Shown here: positions 24,201 through 34,284 of the stretch, piece after piece | Numbering within the stretch: the stretch's first letter is position 1 | Layout of the letters: every line of letters starts with the position of its first letter | NCBI GenBank assembly: GCA_947172415.1 | Contig: OX359192.1 | Location: 6,682,401-6,746,400 of the forward strand | Source: Chondrosia reniformis | Taxonomy: Eukaryota > Porifera > Demospongiae > Chondrillida > Chondrillidae | Reading direction: 5' to 3' | Length of the DNA stretch: 64,000 nucleotides | The notes under the pieces: generated by a model | What the model was told of the DNA's origin: nothing | Seen by the model: the letters and a program-made list of their open reading frames with translations, nothing else | The model's database searches: none | Made by a program: the position numbers and the translations under genes

Positions 24201-27200
24201 CCTTCAGTCTGTCAACCTCGTTGGCACGAGCCAACTCAAGTCCTTCAAGCTTCTTTCTCAGCCCCTGAACAGCATCAAGCTTATCTCTTTCAACCTGCTG
24301 TAGCTTTATTGTGTGACTCTCACTGCTGTCTTCCAGCTCCTGTTTCCACCTTGCTTCTCGCTTGCTAAAAGAGTCTTCAAGTGTTCTGATTCTGGATTCA
24401 TAGGACTTTTCTACTGCAGACAGCTCAGCACAATGCTGTTCTCTAATTGTGTCTATAGTTTGTGACTGCTGGCTCTTCTCCAGTTCAAATTGGTGGCACT
24501 AGATACATAGGAATATAAATAGATTTATGTACATATGTATGCATGCATGCATGCTTGTGCTCATATGAAATCCACTGATCTTACACATACGTACATATAA
24601 CATATACAATATTATGCATCTGTAACTATGTATGTACGTATGTTCCTATGACTACGTACGTATATACTGAAAGTAAGCGTGCTCTCTTTGACACATGAAG
24701 TTACACATACCTTCATTTTAGCACTGTCTAGTTCCTGCTGCAATTTCAGCATATTACCTTGATGGCCGTGTTCCTGGTCACTCAACTTCATTCTCAGCCC
24801 ATCTCTCTCAGAACTGAGCCTACTGTTCCCTTCTTCCAGGGATTGACACCTTTCCTCAACAGAAGAGATCCTGGCTTGCAGTGATAGAACCTCTTGTCTC
24901 TTGTTGTCAAGTTCAGACTTGACTAATGTGCTGGTATTCTTCAATTCATCCATTTCCTTTTGCAAGTTGCTAGTATTAGTTTGAGACCCTTTCAAATTCT
25001 CCATGGCAGCACTCTTTTCTGATAAGGTATCCCTCAGTTTAGCTATTTCTTCTTGACACTTCTTGACCTCTGCACAGGCTGTGTTGTAGTCCTGCAGTTG
25101 CTGATGGTGAACCTGTGTGACTTGGTCTTGTCTGGAGGTACCTTCCAAATTCAAGAGAGATGAATCACTGAAACCATGCTTGACAAGCTTTGCACTCTCA
25201 GATGGTCTAGCTTGGCTCTTTGGTGCTGGTCCAGTATGAGAGGTTACTGGCTCAGTGGTTGCTGTATTGCCACCCTTTGGTGTTTGCCATGGAAATAGTG
25301 TCTTGCTTTCCTCCATTCTTGGAAAGAGGTTTTCAGAGTCTTGTCCTTGTGAAACATTCTGATCTTGCCCAAATAACTTCATGACTGCAGGAGAAGACTG
25401 CCTTCTACCTTTTCCAGTTGGAGGCCTAAAGACATTAAATACAGGAACAATGGAGTCATAACATGGAGAGGAAGTAAACAATCCATTACACCACAAAAAT
25501 GACTTGTGAATTGTCAATTCCTAAGCTTTTGTAATGTTACATTCTTAGATTAGAGAATTACACATTTGGGTATAGAAGCTTAAAACACACCTTGTGGAAG
25601 GGTCTGGCTGTTGGATCTCTGCTACTGTACTTCTTCTTGACTTTGGGTCCCCGCCAGTCTTGTTGCTTAAGATGTCATCTAGCTTGGATTGCAGTTGTGG
25701 TCCACTGGGTGAGGTAGACGGCCTGTCATCAAGAGATTCCTTGTCAAGAAACCGAACTGACTTCTTGTTGGGTGCACTGTTGGGTCTTGAGGACAAATCA
25801 CCCAGGCTTTCTTCTTCACTACTCTTCCTTAAACTGCTTCTTCTGCCTGAAGGTGAAGAGGGCACATATCCACCAGCTTGGAAGCTTTCACTCTCCCCAG
25901 TCCCCTCTGGTAGACTTGAAGCAGGCGGGCCGGAAGGGCGTGGCCTGGTATCAGATTCCTCACTGAAGACATCATCCAAGTTAAAGGAGCCCCTCCCACG
26001 TCCCTTTTGGGCCTGGTCTTTGGAGGACATGGCTTTGGCCTGTCCTTTTGGTGCAATACTAGTGCCATCTCCCAGTCCTAGGTCTGAGAGGATGTCACTG
26101 TCATTAAATGTCTCATCAACAGCAGACTGTCTCCTCTGAGATCTAGGGGATGACTCTAGACGGAGGACATCAACTCCTGGCTTGTGCTCTACTTTGGAAG
26201 AAGAGGCCTTCTCTGTTGCCGGTCTCACAGAACTAGTGGCCCTCTCTTCTCCTCTACTGGTTCTGGGCCTCTGTGGCTGTGCAATTTGATTGGTCGGTTT
26301 CTTAACATCCTCATCACTGTCTCCTAGGAGATCATCTAAATCAAATTCATCTACATACATGTAGCAAATGTAAAATAAACAACTTATTACAGATCAGTGA
26401 GTGCACCCACCCACCTACGTACATACATACATACAGTACATAATGCATGTATATATACGTACGTATATGTATTTATACAAGTGTCTATACATATGTGCAT
26501 ATAATATATGTTATGCCTATACTGTGTTGCTATGGTCACCTATGTTCTTCTTTGCTTTTGGGTTGGGTTTGGTCATAGTTGAGGAGGCTTGTGGTGGTTT
26601 TGTTATGGGTCCCTTTGTAGCTGATCCCGAAAGGGACAGACCTTTATTCAACTCAGCCATTAATTCATCATCATCGTCCTCCAGAATTGATGATTGCTTC
26701 TCCTTCTTCATAGGATGGTCCTACATCAGTGGATTGAAACCAGAAAGGAGGATACCACTTATTAGAAATACGTACGCACATAGGCTGTAAGGTCATGCCC
26801 TAAAGATTTCTAATTCTGGTTCAATTCTTCTCAGTAAAACAGTTGTGGTTAGGTAATATCTTTAGGGTTGGATATCATAAACACTACAAAAGTTTGCACT
26901 GTATAAGCAACCTACTGCACACATGGATAAGCACAGAGGACCTTAAACTCAGATGTCTCGTCACTGTACTCATCTTACATTATTGGAAAACTCCACTTTG
27001 GTGGTGCTGTTCTTCCTAGAAGATTGCTGCTTCATTGTTGAAGCTCTCTTTGTTAGAGAACCAAAGGCACCAGACTCCATTGTATCTAGATCCTGAAATA
27101 GAATACACCACATATTTCATACATTTCTAATAATATCAGTACAGTACATACGTATTATGTATGTACTTACACATACGTAGCTATATACATATACGTACAT

Positions 27201-27772
27201 ACACAGTATCCTATTGACCAAATAGCAAATGAGGTTTAAAAATCCAGAAATACCTTTCAATCATTTGACAGAATGACTTACACTGATAGAATTAGCTAAC
27301 TTCTTTGTGTCTTCTTCTGTGACAACTGGGTCCTAAGCGATTAGAGGAGGAGGTCACATGCAAGATGGCAAAGAAGCATAAAACTTACTGATTCATCTTC
27401 TTCCTCCAGGGCTGCTAGAGCCATGTTGCTATAGAAACTGCGGTCAGAGGGCTTTCTACTCCTCGATGGAGGCTTTTTGTAGTTTGATGCGTTGCTCGTC
27501 TCTTTCTGAGGTTCTATGCATAAATTAATTATGAAATTAGTCTATCTGTTCTGTATTCTCGTTGCTCGATATTTCAATTAGAATTCCTAGCAATATGCAC
27601 TCACCATCTTCTCCAAATAGGGAATCTAAATCATTCTTAAATTTGTCGGTCGACCTATTTCTCTTCCGTCCATCACCAAAGGTAGGAAGATCGCTTAGAA
27701 CCTTATAAGAAAAATCACATATGCGTACGTACGCATTGAGGATAAATAAATAAACTGAAATCTTACACTCAT
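21225..27772 (-). CDS. FBF1: FBF1, ciliary transition-fibre protein
   Basis: Fas-binding factor 1 builds distal appendages/transition fibres at the base of cilia. About 18 short exons run from the ATG at 27772 (ATG AGT then a GT donor) to TAA at 21225. The N-terminal half is disordered, with Asp/Glu-rich motifs typical of the family (FKNDLDSLFGED, EFDLDDLLGDSDED, NDSDILSDLGLGDG, NLDDVFSEESD). The C-terminal half (about 25420 downwards) is a long coiled coil (SLQARISSVEERCQSLEEGN, KLSDQEHGHQGNMLKLQQEL, EVDRLKDMHKSIIEDLKREH). The last exon ends LAEEDNFLKQLNSSSYN, like the vertebrate FBF1 terminus (EQFFLETLKKGSYN). Introns are rich in TACGTA words. The 5' end is 93 bp from the divergent gene at 27866. 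Exon borders are approximate. Confidence 0.8.
21355..21597 (-). repeat. Dispersed repeat, copy A (small Lys-rich frame)
   Basis: Inverted near-duplicate of 29091-29312, lying in the last FBF1 intron in FBF1 sense. It carries the frame KIKIKKKTKTPRIT ... GWNSQKRLSDPVEKKM ... LSLGLVPL and a stop. Relative to copy B it has an 18-nt in-frame insertion coding KRRKKR. The shared block continues ~60 nt past the stop (TAGGCTCTTTT ... GATTTTTCAT). Confidence 0.85.
22920..23005. repeat. Poly-C low-complexity tract
   Basis: A C run of about 13 and a second C run flank GAAAATTTTGAAAATTTTTATTTT, with ATTTTGCCCCC repeated on both sides. It lies in an FBF1 intron. Confidence 0.8.
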
Positions 27773-27865
27773 TGCAGTATCTTTGAACGACAAATCAAGG
27801 AGGGGTATTTTCAAACGCCATTTATTGCAGTTTGCTAGGCAACCGGGGATTCCCCTGATTAGAGC
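27773..27865. promoter_or_regulatory. Shared promoter region, FBF1 / unknown gene
   Basis: 93 bp between divergent ATGs at 27772 (-) and 27866 (+). It holds GTTGCCTAGCAAAC read on the minus strand (TTTGCTAGGCAACCG on plus), close to an RFX X-box (GTTGCC-n-GGCAAC type), which would suit the ciliary gene FBF1. RFX control is inferred. Confidence 0.5.
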
Positions 27866-28870
27866 ATGGACATCTATCCTAGTGCCCATGTTCAACCTGA
27901 TATTACTCGTCCCAGAGAAGAAAAGGATGATGAAAGAGACCCACCGGAGGAAGCTGAAGATACAACATCACCTCCAGGATCCACAGATGTACCGATGGGG
28001 CAACTCATCCCTTGTACCAGCGTCCAAGGCGAATCTTCACGTACCGTCTCATCTACGACATCCTCCAGCTCAACAACGAACGTTGAAAGCGGTACACCAC
28101 CTGGTGTAATCTCACTAGATGAGGGAATTCCTGTCAACAGATCCTTTAGTTATGACAAAGATGACAAGGTACAGAAACTTGTAGCTGTAATCGGACGAGA
28201 CTTTGATACACCAGTAGTCTTAGCAGATAGTCTACAGAAGATGTACAAGTCTTTTGGCGATTGTGTTAGAGAAGGTGTTCCTTCAGTTAAGTTTCTGGGA
28301 TACCAGATCAAGCGAAAGGAACTCTTAAGCAATCGATTCAAAATGGAGGACCTGGAGAAACATGACTTGATTGTCATGTGTTACAATGCATCGGAAGCAA
28401 GGATTCTGTTGACTGGCAGTGATGGCTTCTATTCAAGTCTTCTGAAACAGGTTGAAAGAACTTTAGGTTTGTGTATATGTGATACATATCTTACATTTTA
28501 TGTACAAATGCACTGATCCATATAACTTGATGAATGTATGTATGTACACATGCACAGTAGATGTGCAATGACGCACAAGACTGTATTAACCTTTGACCCC
28601 TCATTTGTAGGGCCTAATAAGGTTGCCTTTGTAATATTCAATTACCAGACAAGATACCTTCACAACCCAGGCGATGAAGAGGTCTTATTGGACAGGAACC
28701 TTTCTGAGAGGCTGAAGTCGCAAGAGGCACTTCAGCAGTACCTTAAAGAGGAGCAGATCCTCTCATGGACTAGAGTTCCATTGAAGACACATGTTGTAAA
28801 GCTGATCTGCTTGGCAGAGAAGGAAAAAAATCCCATTCCATATGGTCTGGACCATTGTGTAACACTATGA
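27866..28870 (+). CDS. Unrecognised two-exon protein
   Basis: Exons 27866-28466 and 28611-28870 join in frame to 286 residues. The first ~95 residues are Pro/Ser/Thr/Glu-rich and likely disordered. The rest is a compact alpha/beta-looking domain: KLVAVIGRDFDTPVVLADSL, LEKHDLIVMCYNASEARILL, NKVAFVIFNYQTRYL and a C-terminal HVVKLICLAEKE strand. The alternation of hydrophobic strands and helices suggests a Rossmann-like or TIR/SEFIR-like fold, but no signature allows a call. Splice sites are clean (TTTAG|GTTTGT, TTTGTAG|GG) and it is head to head with FBF1, so it is probably a real gene. Confidence 0.7.
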
Positions 28871-29086
28871 TGTAATTGAACAATCATATTATTTTTTATG
28901 ACTACTTTTCATATTGTCACTTCAATCAAGAAATGTGTACATAATGTATTGTATATATAAGGCATCTATAGAATATGCACATATACAATTTGCTATATAT
29001 GGAACCTCAAATTTTTCCAAGACAGCTCCAGCTATTAAACATATACAGACAGTAGAATTCAGCTTGCATATATATATAATTAATAC

Positions 29087-29257
29087 ATGGCCAAGGATTC
29101 ACGGAAGATTAAGATAAAGAAAAAGACAAAGACTCCCAGGATCACTGGTGAAGGGTGGAATTCCCAGAAACGGCTGTCTGACCCAGTGGAGAAGAAGATG
29201 AAAGAAGGGCTCCTGTATCTTCATCCAAAGCTCTCTTTAGGTTTAGTTCCCCTATAG
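29087..29257 (+). CDS. Small Lys-rich ORF inside dispersed repeat copy B
   Basis: A 56-codon frame with its own ATG: MAKDSRKIKIKKKTKTPRIT ... PVEKKMKEG ... LSLGLVPL then TAG. It matches copy A at 21355-21597 codon by codon, with the length difference a multiple of three. Function is unknown. It could be a relic exon carried by a repeat rather than a gene, as copy A lacks the ATG. Confidence 0.35.
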   Translation: MAKDSRKIKIKKKTKTPRITGEGWNSQKRLSDPVEKKMKEGLLYLHPKLSLGLVPL

Positions 29258-29312
29258 GCTCTTTTACAGAATAGGCATAGCATGTAGGAAAATGGTATCT
29301 TCGATTTTTCAT
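29091..29312 (+). repeat. Dispersed repeat, copy B
   Basis: Plus-strand partner of the repeat at 21355-21597, lying between the unknown gene and the end of sphingosine kinase. Similarity starts at CCAAGGATTCAC and ends at GATTTTTCAT. Flanking sequences are unrelated AT-rich DNA. No terminal inverted repeats or target duplications were recognised. Confidence 0.85.
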
Positions 29313-29535
29313 TTGTACACTGAGATGGATATATTGTACATTGTAGCTTACAAATACATACTGTATATAGGTACTAATATAAATAGAATTTTGTAAATTT
29401 GTCATTAATTGAAAAGTACATACATGCACGTGTAAGTGCATTGAACTCAAAATATGATAGAACCGATATGCTAAAATATCTAAAAACAGTTGCACATTTG
29501 AAATATAAGGCAGGATATATGTACATGTCAGCAAG

Positions 29536-32433
29536 TTATGTAATAGATGATTGTCTCTTCCTTGTCATTACTCTGCATAAGCCTGGAAAGGGTTCACACT
29601 GCAGCGTATTGTAGTCAATTACCTCACCATCTAGGGTGAGAAGACCTGGCGTGGTAATTGGTTCCAGTCTGAATGCTTTGGCTTTTAAAGAAATGCAAGC
29701 AGGGTGATCTATAATTCCATCACTCATCTTCAGCATCATACCTATCAGCTGTGTTCTATTGGCAGACCCTGGGACATAGGAAATGTGAAATATTCCCTTG
29801 CCAACTTGGGCCGTGGGAGCCACCTTGAAGTTATGAGCAGCATACGGCACAAGTGAGATAGCCATTAGAAGGAACTCTCCATCCACAAATTTCCAGCATC
29901 CAGGAAGTGGCTTAGATAAATCCTGCAGATACATAGTCTTTGGTCCATCTAATGTTTTATTTTCTTCAGCTCCTTTGATCTCATTCTTGTCTTGGTCTTT
30001 GCCTTTTGTTGAACCATTTTCAGTTCCTAATTCACTGTTTTCATCCTCAGTGGTATAAGGAGACACTCTGGTGTTTACAATCTTGGTTCCTGCCTCTTCG
30101 GCAGGAATATACCAAAGTCTCCCTTGATAGATCTTCTTTCTGGCAATAGCCATCAGCCCACCCAACACGAAACGCTTTTCCCCTATGCTTCTCCATTTCT
30201 CAGACTCAATGTCAACATCTGAAATGAGGCCCCAGCCAATTAAAAGATTAAAATAATACTTGTTCCCAGGAGTATAGGCAACTGCAAGATCCATAGGTCC
30301 AACTCCTCCACGAATTACTTGCAAGGCAGAATTCAACAAACTAAAGCTCTCACTAAATAATTTAAATGTTGCATTAATTATATTACATTGACTTTGTTTT
30401 TTAAGAGTAGAAACTTTATTCAAAGGACTCTATTGCAATTAAAATAGAGTGAATATTGTGGTAATAAGAATTTATGTTACATACGTACATGTATGCATTT
30501 GATTAAATGAAGAAGATGTGATCATTAAACACAATTTAGCTTAAGACTATTCTTTGCTACTTAGACCTGATTTTCATCCTAAGGGGGTAACTCCTATTCA
30601 TTCTCTCAGATCAGTTATATATACAAAGATGCCGAGTCCCACTCACCCAGATTCAAATAGTGTGGATGCACATATAGCATTCCCAGATCCAGTTGGTAAA
30701 ATGCCAATTGGGATGTGGATTACTCTCTCCCAGTCAGCTCGCCCCATAAGTCCATTTACAACCTGCACAATTTAAACTGGACTTTGAAAGTGTTCATCAT
30801 AATAATAATATGGTATAAATGCTACTATAACAAGTAATTCTAGTTAAAATCTTGAGGGGTAGCTGCCTCCACACTCGAAACACTTTTATAGCCGCTTTGT
30901 TGGGCTTATATATACACAGCTGTAATCTTAAACGATTTTGGAGGTTTAAAATTACTAAGAACGATAGAAAAGTTAACTTAAGCTTATCAAAAAAGTACAT
31001 GCATGTATACATAAATACAGTATATATACAGTATTAATACAATACATAAATACAGTATATATACATTATTAATACATATATATACATTATTAATACATAT
31101 ATATACATTATTAATACATATATAATATAATACTGAGGTAAGAATACAAACAATTTAAGTATAATACAGTTAATAATACAGTTTCTATGTATATGTAGTT
31201 GCATTGTAGTAGTATACCTCATATAAAAGTCCATCTCCAGATAAAATGACAATCCCATCAATTGTATACAGGTCATAACTCCTTACAACATCAGAAGCAT
31301 GTCCTTGTCTTTCTACACATCAGAATTGAGGAAAAAACATTCTTACAAATTCAACTAAACAAACTGAAAATTACAGAAAAAGGCCATTTGAAGGGAAAAC
31401 ACATGTAAAACATGTACCTTATGTATACGTACATATATGGTAGTGAATGAATGACCTAATTAAGTCAGTTGATAAGATAGAAGCCACAATTCCTTGTTAT
31501 ACATACAACATTCAGGAAATGGTATAGAAATGAAAGTGACTACTGTCTTACAGTTTCATCACTTTCATTCAGAGTAAAATAGGGTAAAAATGTAAATATG
31601 TATGTACCTGTCACTACAGTATTGTAGCTGATTCCTGCTACATCAAAGAGTGGTAAAATTTCTTCTTTAAACATTTTTTCAGACTGTCCCTTTCCACTGC
31701 AGGGATTGATGAACACCAGGTAGTACTTGGCGAGAGGGTTCGCCTCCATATCTGTAGCCTCTGTGTAAGAATACAGAATGTTAACAAAAGTCAGATAGCC
31801 ATTTTGTAACACAAACAGACGTATACATACATTAGTCTATAGGAACACAGTACCCAATAACATGACAGTAGAAATCTAGATCTACTGAAATGAGCCTATT
31901 TTTCCTTTGGGTCAACAATACACCTACCTACCTCTCTTCTTATGAAGCCATGGACAGTCATAAATGAAAGTCTTCTTGATACATTTGTCACACAGCTGAA
32001 GTAAATCTATTCTCCATTGTTTTACTTTTTTGAGCAAACTAGCTTCCTCCTTGTCTTGTACTTCCTTCTGTTCTGGGTTTGAGAAGATAATTTCGATTCT
32101 TTCATGCCTTCTTCTACTATCAGAGTTCTTAAACGCAACGTGATGGACTTCCGCTAGTATCGATTTTGGCTGAGGAGACACTGACCGTATTATTATGCCA
32201 AGTAAATCCTCCAAAAGGAGCTTTCTAGGCCCAATCTTTTTATTTTTCGTCTGGAAAACAATATACTCGTCGCTATGGTACAAGTTAACCGCAGTAAAAA
32301 ACTTTTGTTCTGGAAATTTTACTTCTTGTGGAACATCAATGGCCCTGTGCACTGTATCTGCCGAATCATCCTCTAATGGAGTGATCCCTACCAAAGTCAC
32401 ATTAGAGTCAACTAGACCGATACTTTCTGCCAT
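29536..32433 (-). CDS. SPHK: Sphingosine kinase
   Basis: Phosphorylates sphingosine to sphingosine-1-phosphate. Exons 31932-32433, 31608-31760, 31218-31312, 30647-30762 and 29536-30352 join in frame to 560 residues. The catalytic lipid-kinase domain shows YYLVFINPCSGKG (ATP site), ILSGDGLLYEVVNGLMGR (the SGDG signature and catalytic Asp), PIGILPTGSGNA, GWGLISDVDIESEKWRSIGE (sphingosine-kinase specific) and KAFRLEPITTPGLLTLDGE at the C-terminus. The N-terminal ~165 residues (EYIVFQTKN ... RRRHERIEIIFSNPEQ) form a PH-like regulatory region, longer than in human SPHK1. An insert with SPYTTEDENSE and GKDQDKNEIKG interrupts the C-terminal lobe at about the same place as the vertebrate R-loop. No choice between SPHK1 and SPHK2 can be made. 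Confidence 0.93.
31034..31125. repeat. AT-rich tandem repeat, sphingosine kinase intron
   Basis: About four units of roughly 24-28 bp made of TACATTATTAATACATATATA between exons 30647-30762 and 31218-31312. Confidence 0.75.
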
Positions 32434-32642
32434 TTTCTACGTAGTCTATAGCCAACGACCGACAAAAGGAAATACGTTTAAGTGTATATAGTTAAGTAAG
32501 TTAATAGGGATTCTGTATAACAACTATACGGTGAACCTGAACGTGCAACTTTGAAGGGATTTAAATTCTTTCCACCACAACACAATCAATTATCTAATTG
32601 AAAAAATATAATAAAGTCATGTATGGCAATACAGAATAGTTA

Positions 32643-34216
32643 CTAGGCAAGTGCTACTTCTTTGGGTCTTGAAATCTTTTCTGAACAAAGAAAATGCATA
32701 ATATTATGTATAGGGTACATGGACCACTTGAGTCTACTTGTCAGCTGACCTTTGACCCTTGGTTCACCAGTGGGTATTTCTGGCAGCTGTTCAATTATGT
32801 CTGATTCTCCCTCTGGTAGAGTAGTTGGGACCTCAGGCAGCTGGTCCTGCAGGGAAGTGTGGGAGTTGCATATCACATCTAAACTTATGCAAGCATCATT
32901 AACTGAAAGGCATCTCTCATCATATTCTAATTACAGCACTTCCTAAAATGGAGCCTTACCATTAGGTCACTATAATGTGGATATAGGGTAGTACTAGGCT
33001 TATGTAGGACGTACTTTAATGATCTCATCTAGTTCTGCAAGAACAGCATCTTCATCTTCATCTGTCAAGCTACCAGCAAGCAGTTCATCAATTTGCTGAA
33101 TGTAATAACAACAATAAAGTTATCAAACATAGCCCTTAGGATAAAAGTTATTAAGGATTCACATATATCAAATATCACACACTTTGTTAAGAATTTGTAA
33201 TTTGACCCCACTGTTGGAATGAACTCACCCTCTGGTATTCAATGGCATCCTGGGTGTCTGCCATCAATTGTTCTACATCCTCAAGGGAAGTCAGCTAAAT
33301 GAGAGTGTAAGATTCACTTGAAGACCCTTACAAGCAGAATAAAGGGTTTTATCAAAAGGCTAATTGGTACTGTGCAAAGGAATTGTAGTTGAGTGTCTCC
33401 ACATTCAATTAGGGCCACCATTGTGCCCCTATATATAACTGTTGTTTCTACCTTATGAAGAGCTTCCAAGGCCTGGTTACCCTGCTTCAGTCCCTCCACC
33501 ACTTGAACCTCAATCTGAGCAAATTCTATGTTTTGCACCTGTCATATAGTAATATAAAGAAATATACATATATACATACATATGTTTGCTGATGAAGACC
33601 TCAGGGTCAAAATGTTCAATTCTAAAGAATATTACTGTTGCTGTAGCTCAATAATAATAAGCGTTTTAAACCAGACAATAGCTATACACTCATAAAATTA
33701 CCATTTGCTCCAGGTTATCCATTTGTCCATCTGCTTTATCCAAAAGGGATTCCAGATATCTCTTCTTCTTCAGTAGTAGTTTTGCCCTCCTGTATATTAT
33801 ACATACGTTAGGTGGAAAATTAATGATGAAATGATTGGTATGTAATGAAGGATTTTACTCTTTTTTCCCTTCTCTGAGTAAATCTTTGGCTACATTTCTC
33901 TCCTTCTCCAGCTGAGTTTTAATCTGTGACAGATGGGATAGAACACAACTGTAAACAATCTATAGTTCAATGATCCTATTATGAATCGTGTGGGATATAA
34001 TGTTAGTATTTAGAATGTTGTTACCTACCTTCTTTTGGTACTTTTTTAAATTGTCTCTCTGAACTTTCAAATCCTAAAGAAACGTGGAATTCAATTATGT
34101 TTCTCCAATAATTTTTGATCTAAAACAGGAAACTTAACTAGAACTGCTCTATCCTGTTCAGTTACTGCACTCCGTTGCTCGGGCTGACGTCTAAAGCGCG
34201 CTAAGAGAGCACCCAT
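32643..34216 (-). CDS. CHMP6: CHMP6/VPS20, ESCRT-III subunit
   Basis: ESCRT-III nucleator that links ESCRT-II to CHMP4. The start MGALLARFRRQ keeps Gly2 for N-myristoylation. Then come VTEQDRAVL, DLKVQRDNLKKYQKKIKTQL, the diagnostic RAKLLLKKKRYLESLLDKA (alpha1-alpha2 hairpin), IEFAQIEVQVVEGLKQGN, YQRQIDELLAGSLTDEDEDA and an acidic/Pro C-terminus with LPEVPTTLPEGE, which resembles MIM2-type Vps4 binding sites. It ends RPKEVALA. Eight or so short exons were read; the last joins via a split GAA codon. The LPEVP/LPEIP element appears twice here, against once in human. Confidence 0.93.
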
Positions 34217-34284
34217 GAAATCCGTTACTACACCTATAGTCTTAAGGTATCGCGGTGTTTTCCCTAGGGGGCGCTCATCCTAAT
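34217..34284. promoter_or_regulatory. 68-bp shared promoter, CHMP6 / RAMA protein
   Basis: The shortest divergent spacing in the window: ATGs at 34216 (-) and 34285 (+). It contains TCCCTAGGGGGCGC (34261-34274), which matches 12 of 14 positions of the bilaterian CTCF core as remembered. Transcription must start inside this stretch or within the first exons. Confidence 0.5.
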
